A DNA stretch of 64,000 nucleotides from Gordonia mangrovi (GTDB lineage: Bacteria; Actinomycetota; Actinomycetes; Mycobacteriales; Mycobacteriaceae). This document shows positions 1-8,898 of this stretch, one piece after another (the stretch's first letter is position 1; each line of letters opens with the position of its first letter). The notes under the pieces are model-generated. The model was not told where the DNA came from, made no database searches, and saw only the letters and a list, made by a program, of their open reading frames with translations. The stretch is taken from the NCBI RefSeq assembly GCF_024734075.1, contig NZ_CP102850.1, positions 3,348,001 through 3,412,000 of the forward strand, read 5' to 3'. The position numbers and the translations under genes were made by a program.

Positions 1-188
1 TCAAAGCGACGACACGATCGTCGGTGTCCACCCGGGCCACGATATCGCCGGCGACTCCGCACGGTGTAGTGGCCCTGTCCGCAAATTCGCCGGGGCTCTT
101 CCACTTGGACGGCCAAACCGGCAGCGAACACATCGGCCCCGTGGCCGGCGCCGTCCGAATGGACGCCGATGGCCACGGGGCCCGACAT
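1..188 (-). pseudogene. Possible coding remnant cut by the left edge, apparently in two frames
   Basis: On the minus strand an ATG at 188 opens a frame with good codon bias for about 30 residues (MSGPVAIGVHSDGAGHG...). It then degenerates into arginine-rich nonsense. A second frame takes over with a plausible sequence (SPGEFADRATTP, then GDIVARVDTDDRV) and runs off the window. Read together they look like one protein with a frameshift near position 95-105. It would lie 23 bp behind the amidohydrolase gene on the same strand. No family is recognised, no ribosome binding site is visible, and too little is present to be sure it is coding. Confidence 0.25.
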
Positions 189-211
189 GTGTTGAGTTGT
201 GGGCGACGCGA

Positions 212-1384
212 TCAGGCGTTGGGAGTCAGGTACGCCGCTACCAACTCGTCGTTCAGCTTGAAATCGAAGAGCTTCTCGGCGTTCTGGTGTGTGACCTTGT
301 CCACCTCGTCCTGCGGCACGCCCTCGAAGACCTCCTTCGCGCCGGCCTGGGCGCGCGGGAACGGAGTATCGGCGTGCGGGTAATCCGACTCCCACAGGAT
401 GCGGTCGATCTCGAAGTCATGGCGGTACTTGAAACCGATCGGCTCCTCGATCATGCAGAACCACATGTTGCGTCGCGCCACCTCGGACGGCATGATGTGG
501 TCGCCCTCCAGGTGCGTCCAGTACTTGTGACGATCCCATTGGCGGTCCGCTCGCTCGAGTGCCGCGCCGATCCACCCGATGCCGCCTTCAGACCAGACGA
601 GCTTCACATCAGGGAACTTTCGCGGAATCGGGCTGCACATCATGTTGATGGCGCAATGTGCTGCGGTCGTGAACGCAGACGCGATCTGAACCACATCGAT
701 CTGGTTGTCCTCTTCCTCGGCGGTTCCCAGGCTACTCGCGCCACTGGAGCCGATGTGCATACACACCGGGAGATCCATCGCCTGCGTCGCCGCAAACAGC
801 TTGTCCCAGTACCCGCTGTGGTAGCCGGGCTGTCCGACTTTCGCCGGGTTCTCCAGCCAGCAGAGAGCTTTGGAACCCTTCTCGACGCTTCGTTCGAGCT
901 CGGCGACGGCGAGATCCACATCCCAGACCGGCACGATCGTCATGGGCACGAACATGTCAGGGGCGGCTGCGCACCACTCCTCCAACATGTAGTCGTTCCA
1001 GGCGCGCACGCACGCGAGCGCCAGGTCCTTGTCCTCGAACGTCGCGAACTTTCGGCCACCGAATCCGGGGAGCGTGGGAAATGCGAGCGAGCCGAAGATG
1101 CCGTTCGAGAGCAGGTCTTTGCGTCGCTCCTCCGGGTCGTAGCACCCGGGGATCATGTCCTCGAATCGGGCCGGCTCCAGGCCCCACTCCTCACGAGGTT
1201 TGCCGGCGACGGCGTTGAGTCCCATGGTGGTTTCGCGGCCGCCCTCCCAGACCCAGATCTGCCGGCCATCCTCCTCGACCACATGCGGAGCGCGGTCTTT
1301 GTACTTGGCGGGCACGTAGTCGGACCAGACGTGTGCCGGCTCGATGACATGATCGTCGACGCTGAATAGCTTGTACAAAATCAT
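212..1384 (-). CDS. Amidohydrolase-2 family metal-dependent hydrolase/decarboxylase
   Basis: This is a TIM-barrel enzyme of about 390 residues in the ACMSD/gamma-resorcylate decarboxylase family (Amidohydro_2). The usual N-terminal HxH is replaced by the DDHVIEP form common in actinobacterial members. Later signatures include CMHIGSSG near the middle and ESDYPHAD near the C-terminus, the latter carrying the conserved metal-binding aspartate. Family members usually decarboxylate aromatic acids or hydrolyse ring-derived compounds; the substrate here is unknown. The start is ambiguous: ATG at 1384 follows AAGGAG with no spacer, whereas TTG at 1378 has ideal spacing and gives MYKLFSVDDH, typical of the family. 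A candidate operator lies about 60 bp upstream. Confidence 0.88.
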   Translation of the reverse strand: MILYKLFSVDDHVIEPAHVWSDYVPAKYKDRAPHVVEEDGRQIWVWEGGRETTMGLNAVAGKPREEWGLEPARFEDMIPGCYDPEERRKDLLSNGIFGSLAFPTLPGFGGRKFATFEDKDLALACVRAWNDYMLEEWCAAAPDMFVPMTIVPVWDVDLAVAELERSVEKGSKALCWLENPAKVGQPGYHSGYWDKLFAATQAMDLPVCMHIGSSGASSLGTAEEEDNQIDVVQIASAFTTAAHCAINMMCSPIPRKFPDVKLVWSEGGIGWIGAALERADRQWDRHKYWTHLEGDHIMPSEVARRNMWFCMIEEPIGFKYRHDFEIDRILWESDYPHADTPFPRAQAGAKEVFEGVPQDEVDKVTHQNAEKLFDFKLNDELVAAYLTPNA

Positions 1385-1443
1385 CTCCTTTGAACAGAGG
1401 TTTCGCGTACGCGCCATGTGGCGCAGATCACCTCTAGTGAGAA

Positions 1444-1458
1444 TACCGTATTACGGGA
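1444..1458. promoter_or_regulatory. Candidate IclR-type operator, copy 1
   Basis: TACCGTATTACGGGA matches the perfect palindrome found at 1562 at 14 of 15 positions. It lies about 60 bp upstream of the leftward amidohydrolase gene. Its recurrence at four promoters of this region is what suggests a regulator site. Assignment to the IclR protein at 15165 is inference. Confidence 0.6.
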
Positions 1459-1561
1459 TTCGGTTGTGCGCAAGACCGCGATGGGGGAAGGGGGCTGCTG
1501 CGTCGGCGGCGGACGGCTCCATCGGGGCCGGATGGGTGTCCCGAGGTTGCGTTATATGGTC

Positions 1562-1576
1562 TACCGTATTACGGTA
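1562..1576. promoter_or_regulatory. Candidate IclR-type operator, copy 2 (perfect palindrome)
   Basis: TACCGTATTACGGTA is self-complementary except for its central base. It lies in the 360-bp gap between the leftward amidohydrolase gene and the rightward DoxX operon, about 170 bp before the doxX start. That gap (1385-1744) otherwise holds copy 1, a leader stem-loop and a ribosome binding site; I see no gene in it. Confidence 0.65.
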
Positions 1577-1679
1577 ATCCCAGAAGTCGTGATCTGGAAC
1601 ACAGCGACTGACAAACGTGACGAGCGCTCGTTCACCAGCAGCCGAGAGGTGACTTGAATGTGGGGGCGCTTGGCAGACG

Positions 1680-1721
1680 TGGGTGGTCCGCAGACGGGAA
1701 GTGTCCTCTGCGGACCACCCA
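1680..1721 (+). promoter_or_regulatory. Leader stem-loop before the DoxX operon
   Basis: A perfect 15-bp stem (1680-1694 pairing with 1707-1721) with a 12-nt loop ends 10 bp before the AAGGAGG ribosome binding site of the DoxX gene. It has no T-tract, and it lies downstream of the candidate operator, so it would sit in the 5' untranslated leader. It could stabilise the message, attenuate transcription or be a protein target. No riboswitch class is recognised. Confidence 0.55.
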
Positions 1722-1744
1722 TTCCAACCAGTAAGGAGGGCTCG

Positions 1745-2359
1745 ATGACCGGCGTGACGTCGCGAGTTACCGGCAGTGGCCGAACAACGGGCAAGGCCGG
1801 CCAAGCGGTGGGCCGCCTTGCCTTGCGGACAGTCGTCGGCGCAACCATGGTTGCGCACGGTGTCAAACACGGCAGGTCGCTGGACGGCACCGCGGGGTGG
1901 TTCGGCTCGATCGGCTTTCGGCAGCCACGCGCTCAAGCGGTGGCAAGCAGTGTCGTCGAGGTCGGCGCCGGTGCCTCACTGATACTGGGAGCTGCCACCC
2001 CGGTCGCATCCTCGGCAGTCGTGGGAACGATGGTGGTCGCCGCGCGGTCGGTGCACCAGCCCAACGGGTTCTTCATCACCAGCGAGGGTTACGAATATGT
2101 GCTGAATCTGGGTGCTGCGGCGGTGGCCGTCGCCGCGCTGGGACCCGGACGCTACAGCGTCGACAACATGCTCGGCCTCGACAATCGCCTGACAAGCGCC
2201 CAGCGAGGCATGCTCGCTCTGGGCCTCGGCGTACTGGCCGGCGCCGGGCAGCTCGCGCTCTTCTGGCGCAAGCCCGCACCGAATGGTGTCGATGAACCGA
2301 CCGCGGCAGTGCCGAGCACCACCGCGGCAGTGCCGAGCACCTCAGAGCAGTCGTCATGA
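1745..2359 (+). CDS. DoxX-family membrane protein
   Basis: This is a 204-residue hydrophobic protein with about four predicted membrane segments. It carries the DoxX-like pattern of small residues in the first helices followed by GWFGSIGF. DoxX proteins sit in the cytoplasmic membrane and are often associated with redox enzymes, but their biochemical role is poorly defined. The ATG at 1745 is chosen because a strong AAGGAGG lies 6 bp upstream; the frame is open further upstream without such a signal. The C-terminal tail contains a tandemly duplicated heptapeptide TAAVPST. Its stop overlaps the next start by ATGA, so it leads the catabolic operon. Confidence 0.8.
   Translation: MTGVTSRVTGSGRTTGKAGQAVGRLALRTVVGATMVAHGVKHGRSLDGTAGWFGSIGFRQPRAQAVASSVVEVGAGASLILGAATPVASSAVVGTMVVAARSVHQPNGFFITSEGYEYVLNLGAAAVAVAALGPGRYSVDNMLGLDNRLTSAQRGMLALGLGVLAGAGQLALFWRKPAPNGVDEPTAAVPSTTAAVPSTSEQSS
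2300..2341 (+). repeat. Two perfect tandem 21-bp copies inside the DoxX gene
   Basis: Two adjacent identical 21-bp units (2300-2320 and 2321-2341, beginning ACCGCGGCAGTGCC) encode TAAVPST twice near the C-terminus. Because the unit is a multiple of three it keeps the frame, and lack of divergence suggests a recent slippage duplication. Confidence 0.8.
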
Positions 2360-3180
2360 GCGTGCTCCCGACAATCGGTCCCTCACTGCTCTTCTGCCCG
2401 GCGAATCGTCCGGCTCGGTTCGAGAAGGCGCTCTCCGCTGCTGACGCGGTCATCATCGACCTCGAGGACGCCATCGCGCACGACGACGACGAGAAATCGT
2501 CGGCGCGTGAGACTGTGCGCGAGCACCTCCGCAGTGATCCCGACAAGTTCTTCGTGCGCATCAACGGCCTCGATTCACCGTGGTATGCCGCAGATGTCGA
2601 CATGCTGCGTGATGTCGGCGCCACGAAAGTCGTGCTGCCAAAGGTCGAGTCGGCCGGCCAGCTACTCAAGACACCTGACCTGACGGTGATTGCCCTGTGC
2701 GAGACAGTTCGCGGGGTAGTCAACAGCGGGGAGATAGCGCAAGCAGCGAACTGTGCGGCGTTGTTCTTCGGAGCGGAGGATCTCACCGCAGACCTCGGAG
2801 GCCGATCGAGCCGATCGCCAAGCGGTGCCTACCACTCGCCGATCGAGAACGCGCGGTCACAGGTGCTCTTCGCGGCAAAGGCCGCCGGAAAAGCAGCGAT
2901 CGACGCAGTCTTCCTCGACATCCGAGACTCTGAGGCCCTGGAAGCCGAGAGCCGCTTCGCGTGCGACATGGGATTCGCGGCGAAAGGGTGCATCCATCCC
3001 GATCAGGTGCAGCCGATCAGAAGAGCGTACGCACCCAGCGACGAGCAGATCACCTGGGCCCGAGGGCTGCTCGACGCTGTGGCGGTGAATGGTCCCGGAG
3101 TCTTCCAATATCAGGGCCAGATGGTTGACAAACCGCTTTATCAGCACGCGCACACGATCATGACTCGAACGGAGAACTAG
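2356..3180 (+). CDS. CitE-like CoA ester lyase (HpcH/HpaI family)
   Basis: This is a 274-residue TIM-barrel protein of the citrate lyase beta-subunit/malyl-CoA lyase family. Visible hallmarks are the N-terminal SLLFCPANRP, the IDLEDAIAHDDD metal/substrate loop near residues 32-44, FVRING, LPKVESA, FFGAEDLTADLG and the C-terminal CIHPDQV. Such enzymes cleave or form 3-hydroxyacyl-CoA C-C bonds (for example malyl-CoA or citramalyl-CoA) or act as thioesterases on them. It overlaps the DoxX gene by 4 bp and is followed 6 bp later by an acyl-CoA dehydrogenase. It could therefore perform a final cleavage of a CoA intermediate; the actual substrate is not evident. Confidence 0.88.
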   Translation: MSVLPTIGPSLLFCPANRPARFEKALSAADAVIIDLEDAIAHDDDEKSSARETVREHLRSDPDKFFVRINGLDSPWYAADVDMLRDVGATKVVLPKVESAGQLLKTPDLTVIALCETVRGVVNSGEIAQAANCAALFFGAEDLTADLGGRSSRSPSGAYHSPIENARSQVLFAAKAAGKAAIDAVFLDIRDSEALEAESRFACDMGFAAKGCIHPDQVQPIRRAYAPSDEQITWARGLLDAVAVNGPGVFQYQGQMVDKPLYQHAHTIMTRTEN

Positions 3181-3186
3181 GACATC

Positions 3187-4353
3187 ATGGAGTTCGACCT
3201 CACCAGCGACCAACTCGTCATCAAGAAGGCTGTCCGGGAACTGTGCGGCAAGTTTCCCGATGAGTACTGGCGGAAGATGGACGAGGAGCACGAGTTCCCG
3301 TGGGACTTCTACAACGCCTTTGCCGAAGGCGGCTGGTTGGGCATGGCGATTCCCGAGCAATACGGCGGCGCGGGCATGGGGGTCACCGAAGCGGCGCTGT
3401 TGCTCGAGGAGGTGGCGGCCTCCGGTGCCGCGATGAATGGCTGCTCACCCCTGCACCCCACCATCTTCGGTATCAACACCGTCACCAAGCATGGCTCGGA
3501 TGAAATGCGTGAAGAGGTCTTGCCGCAGGCGGCCAATGGGTCCCTGCACGTGTGTTTCGGCCTGACGGAGCCGGATGCCGGTACCGACACCTCACGCATC
3601 TCCACCTTTGCCAAGAAGGACGGGTCGGGGTACGTCATCAGCGGGCGGAAGGTGTGGATCACCAAGGCCGCTCAGTCGACGAAAATGGTGCTGGCTTGCC
3701 GCACCACCCGCCGCGAGGAGGTGTCGAAGTCGACTGACGGGATCAGTCTGTTCCTCATTGACATCGATCCCGAGAAAGTACAGTTGCAGGCGATCCCGAA
3801 GATGGGGCGCAACGCGGTACAGAGCTACCAGGTGTTCATCGACGAACTCCGTGTCCCCGAATCAGCTCGGGTGGGCGAAGAAGGCAAGGGTTTCCGCTAT
3901 CTGCTCGATGGGTTGAATCCCGAACGAGTCCTGTTGGCACACGAATCTCTCGGCATCGGAACCGCTGCGCTCGAGAAGGCGACCACCTACGCCAACGAGC
4001 GGGTCGTATTCGATCGCCCGATCGGCCAGAACCAAGGCATCGCATTCCCTCTGGCCGAGGCGCACATGCGACTCGAGGCCGCTCGCCTGATGGCGCGCAA
4101 GGCCGCGTGGCTCTACGACCGAGGACAGAAGTGCGGTGCCGAGGCCAACATGGCCAAATACCTGTGCGCCGACGCTGCCTTCTTCGCCGCTGACCGCGCG
4201 ATGCAAACACACGGGGGCATGGGTTACGCCCGGGAGTACGACGTCGAGCGGTACTTCCGCGAGGCCAGGCTGATGAGGCTCGCGCCCGTGAGCCAAGAAA
4301 TGGTGTTGAACTACCTCTCCATGCACGCACTCGGCCTGCCGAAGTCCTACTGA
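3187..4353 (+). CDS. Acyl-CoA dehydrogenase
   Basis: This is a 388-residue flavoprotein of the acyl-CoA dehydrogenase superfamily with the standard three-part fold. FAD/substrate motifs include FGLTEPDAGTDTS near residue 123, VWITKAA, and the C-terminal MQTHGGMGYAREYDVERYFR. The segment where medium-chain enzymes have the catalytic glutamate (YEGT) here reads LAPVSQEM. The base must therefore be elsewhere, as in isovaleryl-CoA-type enzymes, or be absent. It introduces a 2,3-double bond into an acyl-CoA and passes electrons to ETF. It lies in a tight operon between the CitE-like lyase and an enoyl-CoA hydratase. Confidence 0.9.
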   Translation: MEFDLTSDQLVIKKAVRELCGKFPDEYWRKMDEEHEFPWDFYNAFAEGGWLGMAIPEQYGGAGMGVTEAALLLEEVAASGAAMNGCSPLHPTIFGINTVTKHGSDEMREEVLPQAANGSLHVCFGLTEPDAGTDTSRISTFAKKDGSGYVISGRKVWITKAAQSTKMVLACRTTRREEVSKSTDGISLFLIDIDPEKVQLQAIPKMGRNAVQSYQVFIDELRVPESARVGEEGKGFRYLLDGLNPERVLLAHESLGIGTAALEKATTYANERVVFDRPIGQNQGIAFPLAEAHMRLEAARLMARKAAWLYDRGQKCGAEANMAKYLCADAAFFAADRAMQTHGGMGYAREYDVERYFREARLMRLAPVSQEMVLNYLSMHALGLPKSY

Positions 4354-4364
4354 GGAACAAGAAA

Positions 4365-5123
4365 ATGTCTGTCGAGTATGCCCTCGAGGGGCCGGTCGCC
4401 TGGTTGACAATCAATCGACCCGAGGCGCGCAACGCACTGAACAAAGAAGTCCGCGAAGGCCTCGCGGCCGGCATGCAGCGCTTCAACGATGATGAGCGCG
4501 CCGCGGTCCTCGTCGTGACCGGAGCCGGCGATCGCGCATTCTCCGCGGGCGGTGACCTCAAGGAGATGGCCGACCAATCGACGCGGGTACCACCGATCGA
4601 CTACATCCCGCAGCCCGGTCGGACGCTCGACGTGGCGAAGCCAATCATCGCGGCAGTCAACGGCGTCGCCTACGCCGGTGGCTTCCTCCTCTCGCAGAAC
4701 TGCGACCTGGTCGTGGCGGCCGAGCACGCACGCTTCGCCATCACCGAGGTCAAGGTCGGCCGCGGGGCCCCGTGGGCCGTGCCGCTGCCCTGGCTGATGC
4801 CACCGCGTGTTGCGATGGAGATACTCCTGACCGGGGATCCGATCGATGCCCACCGCGCGTACACCCTTGGCCTGGTGAACCGCGTTGTACCGCAGGACCA
4901 ATTGCGGGCGGTGACGCAGAAACTGGCAGAAGGTATCGCGGCCAACGCACCGCTGTCGGTGGCGGCCGCCAAGCGCACTGTGTATCTCGCCGCGGCGCAG
5001 GAGCGTACACGCGCGTACGACGAGGCCGAGAAGCTCTGGGAACCGGTGTACCTGAGCGACGATGCGCTCGAAGGCCCGAGGGCTTTTCAAGAGCGTCGCA
5101 CGCCACAGTGGACCGGAGAGTGA
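4365..5123 (+). CDS. Enoyl-CoA hydratase/isomerase (crotonase family)
   Basis: This is a 252-residue crotonase-fold protein. The N-terminal LTINRPEARNALN, the oxyanion-hole segment RAFSAGGDLKEMA near residues 57-69 and the second oxyanion segment NGVAYAGGFLLSQNCDLV near residue 100 are all typical. The position of the usual first catalytic glutamate reads TEVKVGRGAPWA. Members hydrate enoyl-CoAs or catalyse related isomerisation, hydrolysis or retro-Claisen reactions. It starts 11 bp after the dehydrogenase whose product it would use. The following CoA-transferase gene starts 24 bp downstream. Confidence 0.88.
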   Translation: MSVEYALEGPVAWLTINRPEARNALNKEVREGLAAGMQRFNDDERAAVLVVTGAGDRAFSAGGDLKEMADQSTRVPPIDYIPQPGRTLDVAKPIIAAVNGVAYAGGFLLSQNCDLVVAAEHARFAITEVKVGRGAPWAVPLPWLMPPRVAMEILLTGDPIDAHRAYTLGLVNRVVPQDQLRAVTQKLAEGIAANAPLSVAAAKRTVYLAAAQERTRAYDEAEKLWEPVYLSDDALEGPRAFQERRTPQWTGE

Positions 5124-5147
5124 CAGAACGATGAAAGCAGCAGGGGC

Positions 5148-6374
5148 ATGATCGACTTCGCGCAGCACTTGAGAGACAACGACCTCATCGTCGTTCCGCA
5201 GGGCACAGCCGAACCGCTGTCGCTCACCCGCCAGCTCGTCGCGGATGAACACCAACTACCGGCGGTGCGGTTGTTCGTCGGCACGCTGTTCTCGGATACA
5301 TTCGACGCTTCTTCACGCCTGTCCTTTCTGTCCTTCGGTGCCTTGGGCACTGCCCGGCGTTTGGTGGCACGTGGTGCGTGCGAGGTCATTCCGTGCCATC
5401 TGTCGCAGATTCCCGCACTCTTCGAGACTCGGCTCGCGCCAGACGTGGTCCTCCTTCACTTGAGCGCCGAGTCGCGAGATGGACGCCATTCCGTGGGCAT
5501 CGTCGATGACTACCTCCAGGCAGCGATCGCTGGAGCACGGACGGTGATCGCCCAGGTGAACACTGCGATGCCGTACACACCGGGTTCGACGACCGTTGCG
5601 CTCGACGAAGTGGATGCCTACGAGTACGTCGACATGCCGTTGCTCGAGGTGGCGCCGGCGGCTACGACCGAACAGGCGCACCGCATCGGACAATTCGCTG
5701 CCGAACTCATCGACGACGGCAGTCAGCTTCAGGTCGGTATCGGCACCGTTCCCGACATGATCTTGCATGAACTGCATGGGCATCGGGATCTCGGGATTCA
5801 CAGCGGTCTGATGACCGATGAACTGATGAAGCTCCATCTCAGTGGGGCCGTGACCAATCAGGGCAAGAGTGTGTTCCCGGGGCACTCGGTGATCGGCTCG
5901 GTATTCGGTACCCGCGACCTGTACAAACAGGTCTCGCAGAACGACGAGATCATGTTCCGGCCCGTGACGATCACGCATGCACACGACGTGCTGGCGAAAC
6001 TCGACAAGTTCGTATCGATCAACTCAGCGATCGAGATCGACCTGACCGGCCAGGTCAACAGCGAAATGGCCGGCATGAAGTACATGGGTGCGATAGGCGG
6101 CCAGGTCGACTTCATCAGGGGTGCAGCGGCATCGCGCAGAGGGCGTTCGATCATCGCCTTGGCATCGACCGACCGATCCGGTGAGATCTCCCGGATCACG
6201 CCCAGCATCCCGTCGGGCATCACCACGACCGCGCGCAGTGACATCGACACGGTCATCACCGAGTTCGGTGTCGCCGAACTGCGTGGACGCACCACCACAG
6301 AACGCGCCCGGGCGCTCATCGACATAGCCCATCCGCGCTTCAGAAGCGGACTGTCCGCACATGTCCAGGGTTGA
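5148..6374 (+). CDS. Acetyl-CoA hydrolase/transferase family CoA transferase
   Basis: This 408-residue protein belongs to the Cat2/Ach1 branch of class I CoA transferases (4-hydroxybutyrate and acetyl/butyryl CoA transferases). The glutamate expected to form the glutamyl-CoA thioester is in SAIEIDLTGQVNSE near residue 289. The following GAIGGQVDFIRGA and the C-terminal TEFGVAELRGRT are also conserved. It would move CoA from acetyl- or succinyl-CoA to an organic acid of the pathway. It lies in the operon between a crotonase and a double CaiB transferase. Having two unrelated CoA-transferase families side by side suggests more than one acid intermediate is activated. Confidence 0.87.
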   Translation: MIDFAQHLRDNDLIVVPQGTAEPLSLTRQLVADEHQLPAVRLFVGTLFSDTFDASSRLSFLSFGALGTARRLVARGACEVIPCHLSQIPALFETRLAPDVVLLHLSAESRDGRHSVGIVDDYLQAAIAGARTVIAQVNTAMPYTPGSTTVALDEVDAYEYVDMPLLEVAPAATTEQAHRIGQFAAELIDDGSQLQVGIGTVPDMILHELHGHRDLGIHSGLMTDELMKLHLSGAVTNQGKSVFPGHSVIGSVFGTRDLYKQVSQNDEIMFRPVTITHAHDVLAKLDKFVSINSAIEIDLTGQVNSEMAGMKYMGAIGGQVDFIRGAAASRRGRSIIALASTDRSGEISRITPSIPSGITTTARSDIDTVITEFGVAELRGRTTTERARALIDIAHPRFRSGLSAHVQG

Positions 6375-6434
6375 CCACGCCTTCTGGGCTCTATGTGCCA
6401 CCGACTCGAATTTTCGTACGCAAAGGAGAATCCA

Positions 6435-8789
6435 ATGTCCGGACCACTTGATTGGCTGACAGTCGTCGATGTATCGGAGGGGTTGGCCGGCGGTTTCGCG
6501 ACCGGCCTGTTGGCCGACTACGGCGCCGACGTCATCCGGGTCGAGCGTCCCGGTGGCGACCCGTACCGGTCCATCGAGCCGGTGGCACACTCAGTGCTGC
6601 GGCGCGGCACCCGCAGCATCGAGCTCGATCTCAAGAAGGCAGACGATCGTGCGGTGCTGGACGACCTGCTCGCCGGCGCCGACGTCTTCGTGCACAGCTG
6701 GGCGCCGGGAGTGCCTGAACGCCTCGGCTACGACTTCGCGGAGCTACATGAGGCCCACCCGAGTCTGATCTGTGCGGCGATCACGGCATTCGGACAAGAG
6801 GGCAGCCACTCCGATCTGGCTGCACACGACGCCATCGTGCATGCCATCGTCGGCACGATGGGGGAGCAGGACGGCTATCGGGACGGGCCGATCTATGAGG
6901 CGCAGCCGTTCGCCAGTCAGGGGGCGGGCTATCTGATCGACATCGCCATCCTGTCGGCCCTGTATAGGCGCCACATCGACGGCGTCGGCCGATACGTCGA
7001 GACCTCGCTGTACGACGGCGCTTTGGCCTACCTCATGATGCTGTGGGGAATGATCGGCGACGAGTCTGCGTCGTGGCATACCGGCCGCGGCAAGATTCGT
7101 CAAATCGTCCGCCCGTTCATCTGCAAGGACGGTGAGTACCTCAGCACTCACACCGGCGCGCTCGGCGCGTGGGGTCGGATGATCCGCCAGCTCGGTCTCG
7201 AGGACCGGATCGGCATCGACCCGGCCGGTCTCGACATGGGAATCCTGCTGACCGAGGAAGAGCAGCGGATCATCGACGCCGAGGTGCCCGACATCATCGC
7301 CTCGAAGACGCGCGACGAATGGTTGGAGATCTTCAAGGAGATCGACGTTTGCGCTGTCGAGCACTTCCGTCCCACGGAGGCCTACGACGCGCCTCAGGTG
7401 GTGCACAACGAGCTCATCGTGACCGTTGACGACCCGCAGTTCGGCGAGATCGAACAGGTCGGTCCGGCGATCAAGCTGGAGAAGACTCCGGGGACAGTCC
7501 GGCGTCCGGCGCCGACCGTCGGTGAACACTCCGCGCAGATTCGTGCCGAACTCGCTTCGGCCTCGGCCAAGGAGCCCGCTCAGATCAAACAGAATGACAC
7601 GGCCGTACCGCCACTCGAAGGGTTGAAAATCCTCGACGTCGGTTCTTACTACGCCGGACCGTGGGCGTCGCGCGTCCTGGCCGATCTCGGTGCGGATGTC
7701 ATCAAACTCGAGACGACATTTGGTGATCCACTGCGCGGGCAGATTCGCATCTTCCACAACTGTCAGGCCGGCAAGCGTTCGGTTGCGTTCGACCTCAAGA
7801 ACCCGAAGTCGGAGCGACTGCGCGATCGACTCTCCGAGTGGGCCGATGTCGTTCACCACAACATGCGGCCGGGTGCCGCCGAACGCATCGGATTCGGCGT
7901 CGAGCAGGTTCGCAAGCTCAACCCCGAGGTCGTCTACCAGCAAGCGATGGGGTGGGGTTCGACCGGCCCGGACAAGAACCGGCAGAGTTTCGCGCCGATG
8001 CAATCGGGCTACGCAGGCCAGACCTTTGAAGTGGCCGGAAGATTCAACGATCCGATCTATGTACCCGGCAACGAGGATCCGGGGGCGGGTTTGCTCGGCG
8101 CAGTCGGCATCCTGCTCGGAGTGGTGCATCAGCAGCGCACCGGACAGGGACAGGTCGCCGAGGTGCCGCAGCTCAACGTCGGATTGGCACACACTTCGCA
8201 CATCGTGCGCAGAAAGGCCGACAAGGAACCGATCGGTGCGGGTCGCCTCGACACGCTTCAGCTCGGATTCGGTCCCACCAACCGGCTTTTCGAGACCGAG
8301 GACGGGTGGATCGTCGTGGTGGCCGAAACCGACGAGGAGGTTGCTGCCCTCGAACGCGCCACCGGCATCAGCATGGCCTCCGGCGCACGGCCGACCGACT
8401 CGCCGGGAGCCCGGTGGGATGAGGACGAGGCAGAGGATCTGGCGGATCAGCTGACCCTGTTGTTCGGTTCGATGACAACTGCGCAGGCGTTGGAGAAACT
8501 GAAGTCCGAAGGCGTTCCCGCAGTCGAACCCGTCCCGTACAACGGCTATGCGTTCCTGACCGACCCGGAAAATGTCGAGCTCCGTCGTGCGGCGGCGGTC
8601 AACGCCCCACAAGGGACCATCCGTCTGATCGACCTGTTGGTGCGCATTGGCGATGTGAAGCTGCCGCCCCATCGTTTGGCGCCCGAGCGTGGGGCCCACA
8701 CGCGAGAGTTGATGGCCTGGGCCGGCTACTCGGAGAGCGAGATCGCCGAGGCGGAAGCAGAGGGTATCGCCTGGCAGGCTCCGGTCTAG
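6435..8789 (+). CDS. Tandem (two-domain) CaiB/BaiF class III CoA transferase
   Basis: This 784-residue protein is two CaiB-type domains in one chain: residues about 1-370 and about 400-784. Each starts with the family signature (VVDVSEGLAGGFATGLLADYGADVI; ILDVGSYYAGPWASRVLADLGADVIK). Class III transferases use an active-site aspartate. The first half has it in AAHDAIVHA near residue 138, but the corresponding segment of the second half reads SFAPMQSGYAG, with no aspartate. The second domain may thus be structural, as in interlocked dimers with one competent site. The ATG at 6435 follows AAAGGAGAA; an ORF start 42 bp upstream lacks such a site. Confidence 0.85.
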   Translation: MSGPLDWLTVVDVSEGLAGGFATGLLADYGADVIRVERPGGDPYRSIEPVAHSVLRRGTRSIELDLKKADDRAVLDDLLAGADVFVHSWAPGVPERLGYDFAELHEAHPSLICAAITAFGQEGSHSDLAAHDAIVHAIVGTMGEQDGYRDGPIYEAQPFASQGAGYLIDIAILSALYRRHIDGVGRYVETSLYDGALAYLMMLWGMIGDESASWHTGRGKIRQIVRPFICKDGEYLSTHTGALGAWGRMIRQLGLEDRIGIDPAGLDMGILLTEEEQRIIDAEVPDIIASKTRDEWLEIFKEIDVCAVEHFRPTEAYDAPQVVHNELIVTVDDPQFGEIEQVGPAIKLEKTPGTVRRPAPTVGEHSAQIRAELASASAKEPAQIKQNDTAVPPLEGLKILDVGSYYAGPWASRVLADLGADVIKLETTFGDPLRGQIRIFHNCQAGKRSVAFDLKNPKSERLRDRLSEWADVVHHNMRPGAAERIGFGVEQVRKLNPEVVYQQAMGWGSTGPDKNRQSFAPMQSGYAGQTFEVAGRFNDPIYVPGNEDPGAGLLGAVGILLGVVHQQRTGQGQVAEVPQLNVGLAHTSHIVRRKADKEPIGAGRLDTLQLGFGPTNRLFETEDGWIVVVAETDEEVAALERATGISMASGARPTDSPGARWDEDEAEDLADQLTLLFGSMTTAQALEKLKSEGVPAVEPVPYNGYAFLTDPENVELRRAAAVNAPQGTIRLIDLLVRIGDVKLPPHRLAPERGAHTRELMAWAGYSESEIAEAEAEGIAWQAPV

Positions 8790-8898
8790 TGAGTACCGCC
8801 CTGAGCGGCTCCATCTGATAAGCGATCGAAAGAGTCCCCAAAAGTGTGCAACTGGTCGGACCACGTTGCGCGTCAACACAGCCCTCGGAGGAAATAGC

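Noticed and set aside
1451..1936. Minus-strand frames of 109-161 residues between the amidohydrolase and DoxX genes
   Set aside because: They run through the candidate operator, the leader hairpin and the start of the DoxX gene, and show no family similarity.
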